Positions 13,501-27,200 of a stretch of 64,000 nucleotides of DNA are shown here, one piece after another. Origin of the DNA: Sipunculus nudus (lineage: Eukaryota > Annelida > Sipuncula > Golfingiida > Sipunculidae); assembly GCA_026874595.1 (NCBI GenBank), contig CM049306.1, forward strand, positions 21,073,019 through 21,137,018. Reading direction: 5' to 3'. The notes under the pieces are model-generated. The model searched no databases and was not told the DNA's origin. It was given only the letters and a program-made list of their open reading frames with translations. The translations under genes were made by a program, and so were the position numbers. Position 1 is the stretch's first letter, and each line of letters opens with the position of its first letter.

Positions 13501-16500
13501 TAAGAAAGAAAGGCACTTTATTTGTCCTTTTTATATGTATATTCATTAAATGTGACAAAGGTGTGTCATCCCGTGTTTTTGTAATACAATATATCTCCAA
13601 TACGTATTTTTCGTTACCCTAATAAATATCACAGAGGACATTGAAGCTTTCAGAGAAAAAAATAATGTTATTAAATGTAAAACATAAAATTGAACTGTCA
13701 CCGGTCCATGCAGGGTACTAATCATGACCAAAGGCCATCGTCTTGTAGTAAAGACTTCCTCTGTAACGTTTCATTTGAAATATTGAGCTCTCAAAGAGTC
13801 GTTGCCATGGTTACGAAGCCATAAATCTTTTGAGCAGAGGTTCCAAAACTGAACCTTTTAACAGAAGGCGATGTCACTTTTGTAACCCGGGTAGCTGTCA
13901 GATGATATTGCTCGCCCCGATGACTTTGTTGACACGTTCATTTTCTCTCAAAAGGCCGGAGATCCCATTCCAGTGTTTATATTGGATTACCTAAACCCAA
14001 TATCGGGTTGTCTTAAGAGTTAAAACGGCCATAACCTTCCGTGTGCCCCCAGTAAACTAAATTACGACGATTTGATTAGCATTTTATCTTGGTTGATGAA
14101 AGTTATCATGTCATTCTCGACCATCATACTAAAACGTCCAGCATCGTGTCACGTACAGGACAGGACATTATCTATTGATGCGTAAGATTTATTTGGTCCC
14201 TATTCCAGTAGCAGTGTACTGCAAAATATAACACCTTATACTTGTTTATACAGGAAAAGAAACCAAAGCTCATCAGTGAACATATCCCATACGAAAATAC
14301 TGGAAAAGCATTAATTATTCTTCTTCTGTTACATTCTTTTAAGCAAAAAAAAAAAAAAATCAAGAAATTTCCAATACCTCGAGTTTGCCATCACTGCTTG
14401 TTGAGATTTCACAAATGTGTCCAGGCCAGCTTGAGTGATTTTCCTCAGACTTTGCATTATTATCATTGGGAATGATGGCCTAACTTTTTCTTCTGTGAAG
14501 ACGGACAGACGGTGCGCCACAGCTACGCCTGCCAGATTTTCTCATTTTAAATATTTTTCTATTAATACTTGAGTAAACATTGTATTTGTATATTCCCACG
14601 GCAGGTTAAGGCAATAAGTGTTACAGGAATACAGGTGCGATGTTACTTCGGGTTTTCTGTTCGCTTCATTTAAACTCATCACAAACCCCTAATATTGTTT
14701 ACAAATTGTACCAGCTGTATTCCTTGTCCAGGCATTGAGGACATGAGCAAATAATTCTACAAGTTTCAAAACAAAGCCGTAAGGTTTGTGACCAGTGTGA
14801 GGAAAAGGACACTGGAAAAACTAAAAACTCCGAAGGTCTCTGTTGGTCGCAGAGTAACCCCACAAGAAAAATGAATGTGTTTTATTATATATGCGCCCTT
14901 AGAGGGTATACAAGCAAAATAACCACAGGTCCCTGTAATGATAAACACCTGTCGTGTAATTATAAATACATTTAAGGAGGAGTGGTGCGTGCAGACCTTT
15001 GGCTGATGATGGCTTACGATGCCTCTTTTACTTACAGGAGTGGATAAACACCTGGTTTTTACTTTTTCATGCGAAATCAGTCATGGGCATAAACAACACC
15101 CATTTGGAGCTGTGCCAGCTTGCTTACTTCAGTTTGCACTTCCATTGCCTCATCCATAGCACGGACAACCTTACAATTTCAAACATTTAATGTATTGTTT
15201 CTGCCAAGGTACCGTGCCGATAAATGCAACGCTCGTTCATTCGTGATGTCACCTCGTGTTACCTTTTTCGCAACACATATTGTAACCTTCAGAACATCTA
15301 CCTTTCAACAGGGGTGATATTTCTTAAAGGGTCATTGCCTTTACATTGGCATCTATTACTTTTACTCATGTTTAGAGATTTTTTGTTAGGTATATTCCTG
15401 TCTTATCCCAACATGCAGTGCGTGTTGTGCTAAACATCATGTTAAACAGACTGTTTGCGTACACTGTTTAAAGGCCAGGCCAGATAGGGTCAGTGAACAT
15501 GTGCAGCGAGCTGTTTTGTTTGTGATTAAGCATGAAGATTTTTTTCTCCTTAAATTACGTAAACCTTTTCTATTATTAGTCAGCGTAAGCGATCCAAATA
15601 TTTTTGAAGGACTCAGAGATACAGAATCTTGCTCTTGTCCCGAAACGATTTGCATTCAACAAAAAAGAACATAGTTGGTGAAAACCAAGTAACTAATGGG
15701 GAAATATATCAGTGCTGCTAAGGCAAATTGTATAATCCTTTATACATATTCCTCGTGGAGGATATAATGTAGTCCTGCTACTTGAATATAAATTTGATAT
15801 ATAGAAGGGAAAATAGGTATACGTATTCATTCGTATAATGTGGTCGTCATCCTCATTCACTAGACAGTGCCATCTTCTGGATAAGAACCTAATCATTATA
15901 CAAAACGTATATATCTATTTGCAAAAACACCGCAGCAATTTCGATTGAGACTCGATCAAGTTAAATCATTAACATGAACTGGCCGCTATAATCATGATCA
16001 TTCTTTAAGAAGACATAAGTCTGATTATATATGTGTGTTTATGTGTGTGTGTCTGAAAAACAGCATTTTTATGAATCATAATATTTCTCTCTTTTCTCGG
16101 GGGTTCCCAAATTTTTTCAAGGGCTATCCCTTACCTATCCAGCTTGTCAAGATCAAGTTGACGACATAACTCGATACCAAAGGCTGATTTCAATTACTTA
16201 GAGTTTGTTTCTTTGGGAATAAAAAACAAGCGGCACTGCAATACCAAAATAAAATCTCCGACATGTTGGTAGAATGTAATTGACGGTCTGAGATTTCATA
16301 AGAAAGGAAGGCAACCAAAAGAATCTGTAATTAGACTGTCGGTCTGAAAAATTCCTCGTGTATTTTACTTTTCGTAAAAATAATGCTGCTGCAGCTGACT
16401 TGCTGTTTATGTCCAATTATCGTGCCCGTGGGTCTAAGGACAAGACCTTGACCATATGTTCTGCGTTTCCCCACCAGTTTTTACTGTCGACAAGTGTAAG

Positions 16501-17449
16501 ACTTTTTGCTGCAGCCCAGGGCTTTATATGTAAGTCATCAACAATCTCACGTAATGTCTTCTGCATTCTCATGAAACTTGTTAAACGTCGTAAATTTATA
16601 AGGAATCTCTTAAGGGATCTATCAATATAAACATTTTAGCAATTGTCTATACTTTCATTGAGTAGATAATAAGAAGTTTTGTTTCTCATAATGGTATACA
16701 ACGTTTGACCTCCCAACGGTCTCCTAGCCCTGTGCTTCAAGTTATTTTAATCCCCAATCTTTCTGGGATATATATAATAATGGAAACAATGATTATATAA
16801 AAATTAAATAGGTTTAGAGTTTGCTCTTCATCCTCTTCATCGATCAGGATGAGAATATTGCAACCAGTAGAACTTGTTCATGGCACGATGATCTGATTAA
16901 GTAAAACTTAGGTTATAAAGGTATCACTACAGGTAAAGCTGGGCTCACACGATGTTCCTTTTCTATATTTGTGCCATTCTGAGACGTAACTTGCCATGGT
17001 TGTAATATAGGCATATTGGATTGATATATGACACAGAAATATATATATACACACAATCATTTTTATTGTTGTTACATTGTGCAGGGAAAAATACTTGTAG
17101 GGACACTCAGCATTCCTTCAGTCATTATGTCTGAAATGTTCACCTATAGTTACAGTATACTTAACATATTTATTTGAAAAAAATAATGCATGCCCTGAGG
17201 CTGTGTACAAAATTAGACATAGTGAAATAATGGACTTAGGGGAAAAATATAAAGTATTCTTTAGAAGTTTATTTCTCAGTTTACACGCATACATGCATTA
17301 TGTATCTCATATCTGTTGACACTGTTTGGGGTGTGGTGTGGTCAGTGACTAATCTGTCAGCCATAGGCCAAGAGGGGCTCACCTTTGGTACTGTCTGGTC
17401 ATTTCATATACATATAAGTAAAGCGATTTGATCATGTTTACATGTCTGC

Positions 17450-17753
17450 GTGTCCTAGCTACTGCCGGCAAGTAGGATATGCCGCAATCTTATTGTACCT
17501 GGCCTTATAAACAAGTAAATGCGCTGAACCAGAAACGCAAGGGCCACAGGAATAAACCACGTCGAGTGTTCAGAGAACCCCGCAAGACCCAATATCAGAC
17601 TCGGCACGGATAGGTAAACGGCAAACAGGGAAGGACAGGCACGGGGCACTCCACGCATCGCAGTGCCGAGCAGACGACAGGGGAACATCCGGGGCGGGAG
17701 CGTGCGGCAAGGAACTGAACAGAAGGACTAGATCAGGAAGGGAAGCTGCGAAA
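17450..17753 (+). promoter_or_regulatory. CpG/GC-rich 5' region of the large gene
   Basis: A local GC- and CpG-rich island (motifs such as CGGCACGG and GGGGCGGGAG) in otherwise AT-rich sequence, ending directly at the proposed start codon. The frame of the start codon is open upstream to a TAA at 17553-17555 but holds no earlier ATG, so translation is expected to begin at 17754. No clear TATA box is seen, as is common for CpG-type promoters. The transcription start site cannot be located from sequence alone. A hydrophobic reverse-strand open frame here is probably a shadow. Confidence 0.45.
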
Positions 17754-17872
17754 ATGGTGGTAATAACACCTGAGGAATCGTTGGCTAAATCTGCGGCCCT
17801 ACTGACTGTAGTAGCTGCTGTCAGGATCTTTGAGCACTGCGTTAACCAGGTGGCGGAGGGAAACGTGTGGCT
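17754..17872 (+). CDS. Coding exon 1 of the large gene
   Basis: ATG at 17754 in a strong Kozak context (GCGAAAATGG). It encodes 39 codons plus two bases, then GGCT|GTGAGT, a near-ideal donor. Splicing to 21263 makes the split codon CT|A and continues directly into the next exon without a frame break. Residues include AALLTVVAAVRIFEHCV, a hydrophobic helix-like stretch. Without this exon the protein could start at the in-frame ATG at 21264 (1,878 residues). Confidence 0.6.
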
Positions 17873-19864
17873 GTGAGTTGGCGCTTCCCTTCACTAATCG
17901 TCTGTTCACTTTCATTTCCGCGAAAGAGCTCTTAATATTTCATAAAAGCCCGGGTTAAAGGAAATTTTGCATAGTTTTATAAGCTTTACTATTGATTATT
18001 AGACTAGGTATTAATGTTATTACCACAGGATTAAATTACAGGACAATAATATGATGGTATTATAGCAGTCAGTAATGACACTGGCGTGGATACTTTGTAA
18101 GCAAATTATCATGATAGAATTATTGTCTTATCTGTGCATTATCTGTTAACCTTGCCGCGGGCTGTATTGCAACCATTTATTATTAACCCCATCCCAGCAT
18201 AGACTTATTAGACAAAATTCGGAACAGTTCTCGCTCGCCCACTCAGTATCACGGCCATTTTTGTTCAGTCCTGTATTGATTATATTATAACGTGGTATTG
18301 GCAAATTCCTCCGTATCGTTTTTACACAATATGGAGCTGTTGTATGTATTGTTTACCACTAGCCATATGTTACCAATCCCTTTCATATATATATGTGTGT
18401 GTGTGTGTATGCACACATATATTCTACAACTTTCCTGTTCTTAAGTGCACGCACGCACAACAGGCACAATATATACGTATTGTATGTATGTATCAATATA
18501 TCAATGCAACACTTGGTTTTTCCTCCTCCATTTTAACTTAATCAACGGCTGCTTGTTTATATATAGTAGCTGCACACACATGCCACAACATATCTAATGT
18601 GTGTAAAATAATATTAAGTTAAAAGTTTATATAAATATATAGGAATCAAATATATAAACTAGTTCTATATATATAAAACAAAGAAATAGATTATGTATAT
18701 TGCACAGAAGGTAGATGAAGGCTATAGGCTTCACAATCTTCATGCAGCCTGTAACGTTTCACAATATGCGAACAATTATTATATGGATTTCAGCCAGGAA
18801 AACTTTCATTTGCATACAAGCCGGCACTGATCATACTTTATTCGATATGTTATTTATAGAGGTTAATATGGATCCGTGGCGTGACTGGTTCTACAGAGCA
18901 AGGCCAGTTTATTCCCCATATAGCCTGACATATAACCCATATATAGCCTGACAGAAATATAAATTATTGAAACTAGCTTATATCCTGCTGTGTCGTCCGG
19001 TAGGCCATTAGTTATATCGGCCATAATCAAATATACTTATAAATGACCAATAAATAAAGCAGGAACGTTTGTAAAAATGTTAATTTGATAGGATGAAAGT
19101 GGACAATAGCATTAGGTATTTCCTATATTGGTTGTAGTTTCCAGTCATTAAAATTAAATCTTTTTCATATGGTATATATTTCCCTATATGTCGTTTACTG
19201 AGATACATATTTATGAGATCAGTCCAGCTGAGGATCTCAAATGTTTTATATATATGATAACAACCAGTAAGTATTTCGATAGCTAAGCTTGATTTTGGAG
19301 TAACCGAGACTGACGGAGTTGGTGGGGGTATATCTCTCAGTCTAGACGTTTGCTATAATCCGCAATAATGGTCGATATAGTCGTGTCGCAGAGAGAACAT
19401 TCAGCGCCTGGACTGGTTAACAATGAGGGACACTTACAGGGTCTTCGGGAGCCAGATTGCATAACATGGCTGTGATATTATGCAGGCTGTCAGTTTCACG
19501 TGATTATTTTGCTGCAGTGGATGGACCGTGTGCTGTATAAAAGGCTGCAAGACCTGCTGCCTATTATTAAACACCCCTAAACAGTTCATCGCATTCACAT
19601 GCCTATCAATGATACAGTTACCTAAACACATGCGCTTTGGTGGTTTGGTTTACTGTTCACGTGCTCGTTGATAATTTAATGAAATGTTAAATGTCAATTC
19701 GGCTGTTCCCATTAAACATGGAGAATACCGGGAACATTAAGCCAAGTGAACGGTAGATTATCGAAAACTGTATGTGTTTAATTGTCAGTTTGTGTTCTGG
19801 AGGCATATCGAGAGAACGTAGTTTTGCCAAATTGACAATGAAATACATTTATGTTCTAAAAGCA

Positions 19865-19927
<63 letters not shown>

Positions 19928-22900
19928 TTTATATATTGTCTTTCCGGTGTCTTACTGTATTGTATAAATGCAATCCGGTGGTGCATATGAGAGCTTTCGG
20001 TTGGACAGGATGTGATATAAAAGAAGCTAATGGTTGTTACCTGTTAGATTTTAATCTGTTTAATCCTGGACACTCACAGGGTTAAAACCCCATACCTCCG
20101 TAACCGTGGTTTATTCATATTTGCCCTGTCCAGGACGGACTCCGTAGACTCTTTAAATGTCGGAGAGACAAAAAAAAATTAAAAAGTTATACGTCGGTAA
20201 TTAAACCGTCAAATAGCAAGACAAGTAGGCTTAGATACGGAGGAAAATATAAAACCTGCCACTAAGTTCTATAATGGAGGCATTAATTATTACCAGGGTG
20301 TGATGTAAATATTACTCAGCTCTTTATGGAGAATATAACGGAGGTCTTTCCTTTGATTTCAATTTATTTTACATTTGGTCAGCATTATTCCATTTTCAGT
20401 ACATGGCGGCTACCCTGTCCCTCCATCTATGAACTGTTCACCTTTCCATTTATGTTTCTCACAATATGCCCTGACAAGGAAGGATTTAGTCTCGGGCATT
20501 CCCTTGCCACTTCTGTTGGGGTTTAACTGTGTCTGTCCTCGGTATAGACATGCGAGTGTTAAGGGCGGCTCTGGTGGTTTTCTGTTTGACCACTCGCCCA
20601 CATCAAACAAATAGGTGGTCTTGGTGATCTTCTGCTTGACCCCATCCAATAGTGTCACACACCAACCGTAACGCCCTGTTTAAAGTCCACTCTCTCTCAA
20701 ACCTTGCAAACCAGCAGACTGCTTTGATTTTTAAATCTGCGACAAATTAGATTTTCTTTCCTTTTCTTGATACGAACTGTACATATATCCTTCTTTCCTA
20801 TATATAAGCTTCCATAAATAGCAATTATTCATACTTATATTAATACAAGCGTTTTATTGATACATATGGATACATGTAATGGATACACGTGTGAAGATAA
20901 AATGTTGATGTAAACCTTCCCGTTCTTAGAGTTGTATGTATCATCATGTGTTTCCCAGAGACCATTTCAGACTTCAGTTGTCTGTAAATGAATGTGTTTA
21001 AAAGAATGTACTATTAAGGGCTTTATCCTACTGGTGTGTGTGTGTGTTTGTGTGTGTGGCATATTCGTTATCAATAATTCATAAGCCATATTTCGTAAAC
21101 CCAGGCATGTAATAACTAGATTCTAACATTCAATGAAATAAAACGTAGAAGGGTAAGATCCGTTTAGTTGTGTTTTATTTTAAAGACGCCATGTGTGTGA
21201 AATATAACCAGAAGGAAATATGACGTAACAATGTAATAACTGACGTATTTTCCGTTTTACAGAATGCCGCCAGGCGGAGGGCGTCAGAAAAAGAAAAAGA
21301 ACTCGCTGTGGCAGCTCCTCACAGGATGCGCCAGCTGCAAGTCAGGTGATTCTCGCTTACCCATTATATACTGATTGTGATGTCAGTGAGGCCAGAGGTC
21401 AAGATCAGAGGCTATGCATTTATTTTAAGTATTGTCGTAATCTGTTGGCTTTTTGTTCTTGTAAGAAATATTTCACAGAGATAAGGAATGGAAATAAAAT
21501 GAACAGAAAATTAATTATTTTGTAGAGAAACCAACCAAATGGGAATGGTAAAAAAATCGAATTCGAATTTTGCGTCTTGTCCTCTGGCAAACCTAACATT
21601 GTTACATAACATTATCCTCTAACCATTATCTCTCACAGGAAAAGATATATTATCAATGTGAAATGTTTTTAATTTATGTAGTAAATGAATCAGTGCCTTT
21701 CAAATCTAATTAAAGTCGCATAATTGTTAGGCTGGCTAATCAGTTGTATTATTGATCGGTGTTTCAGAGCCAAGGAGAACCTTGCGAACTCTAGATCTTT
21801 ATACCTTTGCCATCTATGACATATCATTTTACTGTTTCCTTGATTCTTTGTAGGATTTTATCCTATTAATCTCAATTACTTTGATATAAATGAGTTAGTC
21901 AGATAAGACTACTCCAGCTAAAAAGAAATGCTAAATAGGTTTTCATTTTCATTGACGCCAGAAACTCAGTTTTTTTTCTCTTTTTTAATATTGTGTTTGT
22001 TGTAGATACATAGATTATATCATTGCGTGATGACAGAACACAGTGTTTTTAGAACTTGGGTGTATTTGTGCAAAGTTTTAATACTGACGTGACTTTTTCA
22101 TTTGTCCTCATCCTGGAGTTAGATACAGGAGTGCACCAGTTGCATGTTAGGTGGTCTGTATGGCTTTGATCTAAAGGCCCCTTCCTGTCCGTTGATCGGT
22201 TCTTTGGTCCAGGTTCATGAATACAGATTAGGCTGGCAGGATGTCGGCTCTCCTTCCAAGGTTTCTCTTGTCTCTGACCCTGCGACTGTCTGCTTTTGTA
22301 TCGATCTGTCTGGAGAATATATGAACTGAGAGCCCGTCTATTTTTTTCCAAGGTCATTCAGTATGGTTAATACTAGGATCACGTCCATCCGCGCTTGCGT
22401 GTGTATTTCTGTGTGTATATGTGACACTCTTAATTCAAATTAAATATGTACATATTTAAATAGCTACAAAGCTTTAAGATGTTACCATTAGAATCTAAAT
22501 TCCACTTCTACAAAGCAGATGGAGGCATTCAGTGTAAAATTCGATTATGCAAATAATAAATGGATTAATATTTTTGGCTGATCTTAAAGTTTTACTTTAA
22601 AAAATATGTCAATTGCATGACGGATAGGTTTGCTATTCCATTCATAACATCAGATTTTTCAGTTACATTTTAAATGTGTGGATACCTCTATAAATTTGAA
22701 TTGAATTTGACCATACATATTAATCTACTCACGTATGTAGAATTCCTCTTTTCCTGTGCTTGGACTAGTTCGAAGAAGAAAGAATCCGACAGTAAAAGAG
22801 AAACAATGCTGCTTGTTCAGAATAAAATCGTTATGACTAAATCCGAGGAAGGTCGAAATGGGTTCAGTGTAGCCGTTAAAACATTGTAATGACCTCCTAG

Positions 22901-24168
22901 TGTGTCATAGGTAAAAAGTGTCCGTATACAGATTTAATTGAATTCCCTGGAGATTTGAGGTGTCGAATCAAGAATATTTGCAAGAAAAACGCTTTTTTTT
23001 CAATAGAGTGAATTTAAGTCATGATTCGGGCTCATGTCAAAGAGACAATATAACAATACTGATATCTTATCCTTAAAATATTAATATGGTAATTTGGCTT
23101 GCTCTTGGACTTAAGCCTTAAAAATTGCCATTGCAACAAACCCAATTAACAATAGGGTCACCTATGCTAGATGGTTATGTATCGGCATGATTTAACATGA
23201 AACAAGAACATGTACTCATTTGAGCAAGGTGTATTTAAAACAGAGGACGTTATTTCATAAGTCATGCAACCTTGGCATAATAATTGTGCAAAGATATATG
23301 CATAAGTTTTTTTAGTTGCTTTTGCACGTGAGTTGTTAACCCATAGGCCATTATTGTATAAATGTTGGCTCCAAAATCAGCCGCATATCGGGCCCATGAT
23401 AAAGACGGATGTATATCAGTTAAGTTATGACGATTTGTATATATGGTCCTGTCACGAACTGGCTGCCAGAACACAGACTCGAGCCACATGTGCTATATAT
23501 CTTATCATACACGTCAAATCGGCAATATATTTATTTTCTTGTTTGTCAGGGGAATGTGCTGTTCGTGTATCTTTTATCTTAAATTTATAGTGATTACTGG
23601 TGTGTTGACGTCAGAACAACCAATCTCATACTTCAAATGGGAAATCCCGATAATATTCAGTAAGCCATACTAACCGTTCTGCCTTTCTGTATCTGGGTTC
23701 CGTTCATATATCTGTCTCGATCTGCCCCGCCCTTCTCTCCTCTGAATGTCATGGCTGGGGTAATACAAGCAAAGCTGGGTATTTAGTATGCAAAAGGCAA
23801 GTGACGAGAGTAAAACCGGGTTATATCTATATCATCGATCTATAAAATGTATATGGGTAGATTTGTTTAAAGGAACGTTAATAAGTACGTTTTTTAAGGT
23901 GTATTATTCTTCTTCTTTCGTCTGAAAACAGTACCCTTATATTAAGCTTTGGTACAAAAGTGGTAGCTACATTTAATATCAATCTGCTTTAATTTTTACA
24001 ACTCGCTTTTCCTTGCCTTTACCGTTAATAAAACCCATGCTGCTCCATCTTTATTTCTCGTCCATGAATCTCTCTCTCTCTCTCTCTCTCTCTGTTTCTT
24101 TCACTCTCTCATATAAATATAGATATCCGCCCAAGATGTTATTCATAGTTTTTTACAAAGCGTTGCAT

Positions 24169-24236
<68 letters not shown>

Positions 24237-27200
24237 CAAATATCAGGTCGTCACAGTTTCTCATGAACATGAGAAACTGTAGTTTTCAATAGCGCATAGT
24301 CAGGCTAGAATAGTGGTCTTTTGTCAGTGGGAGCCACGCTGTCTTCACGGTAAACATTATGTGGACTAAAATTGCCCGTTTTGGTTTTATTTGGCTCTCC
24401 GTGCGTCTAAGGGATGACAGGTGTAAATGTTTACCTTTAGGTTGCGCACTCAGGAACGTGTTTGTTAGATTTCTCATAGTAGGTGCCATTGTGTTGTGTA
24501 ATCTAACCATGGATCACTGCTTCCTGCTGCCGAGGTATTTGATTCGCGAATTACACTCAAGAGATGGTTTTACACCTAGATGGAACGCTCTAGCGCATGC
24601 TATATTTCTTATAAAGCAATAACCGGAATATCTTATTCACGCATGGTCGGCTCTTTCAGGCGTTATAAGTTGCTTGCGCCATATAGATTCCATAAAATAT
24701 ACACTTGTACAGACCTACGAATTTGTTTGATTGCAGTGTTTTTTATTTATTTTGATAATTCCAAAATGGTTTTAGAAGATTTGGAGAGCAATTCAACTGA
24801 TATACTGGTTCAACTCAGTGACAACAATGATGCGTTTTCTTTTTCCTAAACTTCATAAATTTGACCTTCACTTGTCCTTTTCATGAGCTTGCCCATAATC
24901 TGCCAAGAGTAATTGATGATAGTCAGCGAAATGTCATAGTTATTTATATAATGCATTAATTTACCGCGAAGTCACTGGCGCAAGTGAAGCCCTCCATGCA
25001 TGTAAATAAAACTGGCCTATATTCAGATAGTGAATATATAAAATGCAGGAAACCTTGGCGGGTTATGCTGGTTCTGATCTAGAATAATAAATGGCATGTA
25101 TTGGTAGGCCTGTAAACAAAAAGGGAATTATATAAATGAGCTATTTCTTGGTTCTCAAATCAGCCAATAAACAGTAAGTTCTCTGGCCTCTGCACAGAAT
25201 TATTGATAGTGGGAACAAAAATTATAAAATGGAAATATTCACAATTCTTGTGGTTATTACAATTGCAATAAATTATATTTCCATTTTATAATTTGAATAT
25301 ATCCCTTTGATGAAAATAATAGTATAGGTTATTACCAGGACCGTTTAATTAGAATTGCCTTTTGAATGATGTTGCCTGGTTAAACAATAACTTGAAACTG
25401 AGAATAATGACTTGGGGACACCAACCTATAAAGAACTACAATTAGTTTATTAGAAACATTTCATGTAAACTGTCTCACAGTGAAATTCCTGTACGCCATC
25501 ATAATTGGAGAGGACAAACGTTTTTCCTTCACGTCTCTCAGTTTCTGCAATGGTAATATAGGATATCTACACTATATCATGCTAATATAATTAGCAAAGC
25601 TTTTTGTTTTGCCTGTGTTTCCAATATCACAATTTTGCTACATATGTCTCAGCCCAGTAACATTGTTTAGGAATTCGAGAGGTACTTATGTTTTACTGGT
25701 TTAATGGTGCACGTAATAACTGAACAAGAGTCAAGGGAAACATGCAATATAAATGAGGACAAACCACAAAAATTACGAATGACCCCAGTTGCATTGTTGT
25801 ATAAGACATGCATCGTCTCGAAAAATGAATGAAACAATACATTCCCATGAAAGTGAATGTGAATAGGTATGTACAAGTTGTTAAGCAGAAAAATTCCTAG
25901 ATTTTCTTAAGAATATGGTTTAAGTTTATCTAACTTTAAATACAACAGTCCATGAGGTATCCTTACGTCTATCCGCAGGAGAGCTTTGCGCCCAGAGATG
26001 CGGGTTGTTTTTCATTAGTATGTTAATGGTTTAGATACCTGCTGTCTGTTCACCGAAAATTCAGAGGTTTTAGAGCACGTGTTTTGGTCGCGGCTTAAGA
26101 TGGAGGATTAATGGTCCTTAATTGGAAAACTTGACTGACCATAGAGTTCCTGATCACTTCGTGACGTTGGTACTTGAGTGGAATGCTTCATGTGTTTTGT
26201 TGTATTTTAGGTCAACAACTTCCCAATGTAACGATAGAAGATGCCCCATATCAGGATGCCGATCCAGCGGGTAAGAAGAAGAAAACAAAGGCTAAGAAAA
26301 GAAAGAAGCAAAGAGGACCGGTCACAGAGATTCCAGGTAAGGGCCATATATGCTGTTCTCCCTGCTCATTTACAGCCACAAAAGAAAAGTTAGCCTTAAG
26401 AAAATGTAATTGTGGTGACCTATCATATTTTGCTAAACGTTATGTTTAAACATTCCTGTATCAAAAATTAAAGATAGCATTTTTGTTTTATCAAAGATCA
26501 AATATACTTTTTACAGCCCTGTTCATTTACAGATTTGTTTTTTAGCTCAGCTGACTGAAAGTCATCTGAGCTATAGCGATCACTCTTTGTCCGTCGTCCG
26601 TCTGTCCGGCCGTCTGGCCATCCGTCCGTCCGTCCGTCCGTTAACAGGGCACAAATCGTAACCGCTTGACCTGGAATCTTCAAACTTCATATCAAGGGAG
26701 GTCCATGAAAAATCTCCTTGGAAACCTGAAATTAGGTCTCTGTTACCCATATCCTTCGAGCTATGGGGCTCCGAAGTACCCCCCCCCCAGAATAATGCAA
26801 AATTTGATACAAAAGCTCAAGAATCTGAATAACTACTGCATTGATCACCATGATTCTTTGCATGAATATTGATCATGGGATGTTCCATCACTTCCTGCAG
26901 ACTGGTGGCGCCACCTGTATTTTTTCCAGTTTTTTTCGATTTTTTTTCTCTATTTTTGAGACCTTTAAAAATGTGGACATCTGTTAACAGGGCACAAATC
27001 GTAAAGAAGGGACCTAGAATCTTTATTCTTAATATTCTGAGAGACCTATGAAAAGTCTCCATGGAAACCAGAAATTAGGTCTCTGTTACCCATATCCTTC
27101 GAGCTATGGGGCCCCAAAGTACCCCCCAGGATAGTAAAAAATTTCATACAAAAACTTCAATATCTCATTAACTACATCACTGATTGTCATGATTTTTGGC

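Larger units (their letters stand above)
2957..17440. other. Long intergenic spacer
   Basis: About 14.5 kb of AT-rich sequence. All open frames are short, lack splice context and usually overlap on both strands. Contents recognised: CT/CA microsatellite at about 4372-4420, a short (GT)n-poly(G) tract at 5390-5421, TA-rich tracts at 7480-7566, and an 8-bp-stem palindrome at 5627-5646. No gene, RNA gene or clear transposon terminus was seen. Confidence 0.5.
21346..26210 (+). other. Intron 2 of the large gene
   Basis: GTGATT...GTATTTTAG, 4,865 bases. Holds the (CT)n and (AT)n tracts and the perfect palindrome near 24.2 kb. The open frames at 22.05-22.36 kb and 24.36-24.62 kb have somewhat higher GC and may be relics of repeats. 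No gene is supported. Confidence 0.6.

Noticed and set aside
15868-15881. Reverse-strand CTCF-like CCAGAAGATGGCAC
   Set aside because: One consensus mismatch at a preferred pyrimidine and isolated from the other sites; too weak to list.
22049-22357. Reverse-strand 102-codon frame in intron 2
   Set aside because: No domain, no splice context and an opposing open frame; probably a repeat relic.
24013-24282. Frame with a Leu-Ser-rich start and Tyr-Ile repeat
   Set aside because: Translation of (CT)n and (AT)n microsatellites inside intron 2.
26174-26210. Upstream in-frame ATG giving an alternative start for exon 3
   Set aside because: The frame crosses a good TATTTTAG acceptor, and joining to exon 2 gives a continuous longer protein.
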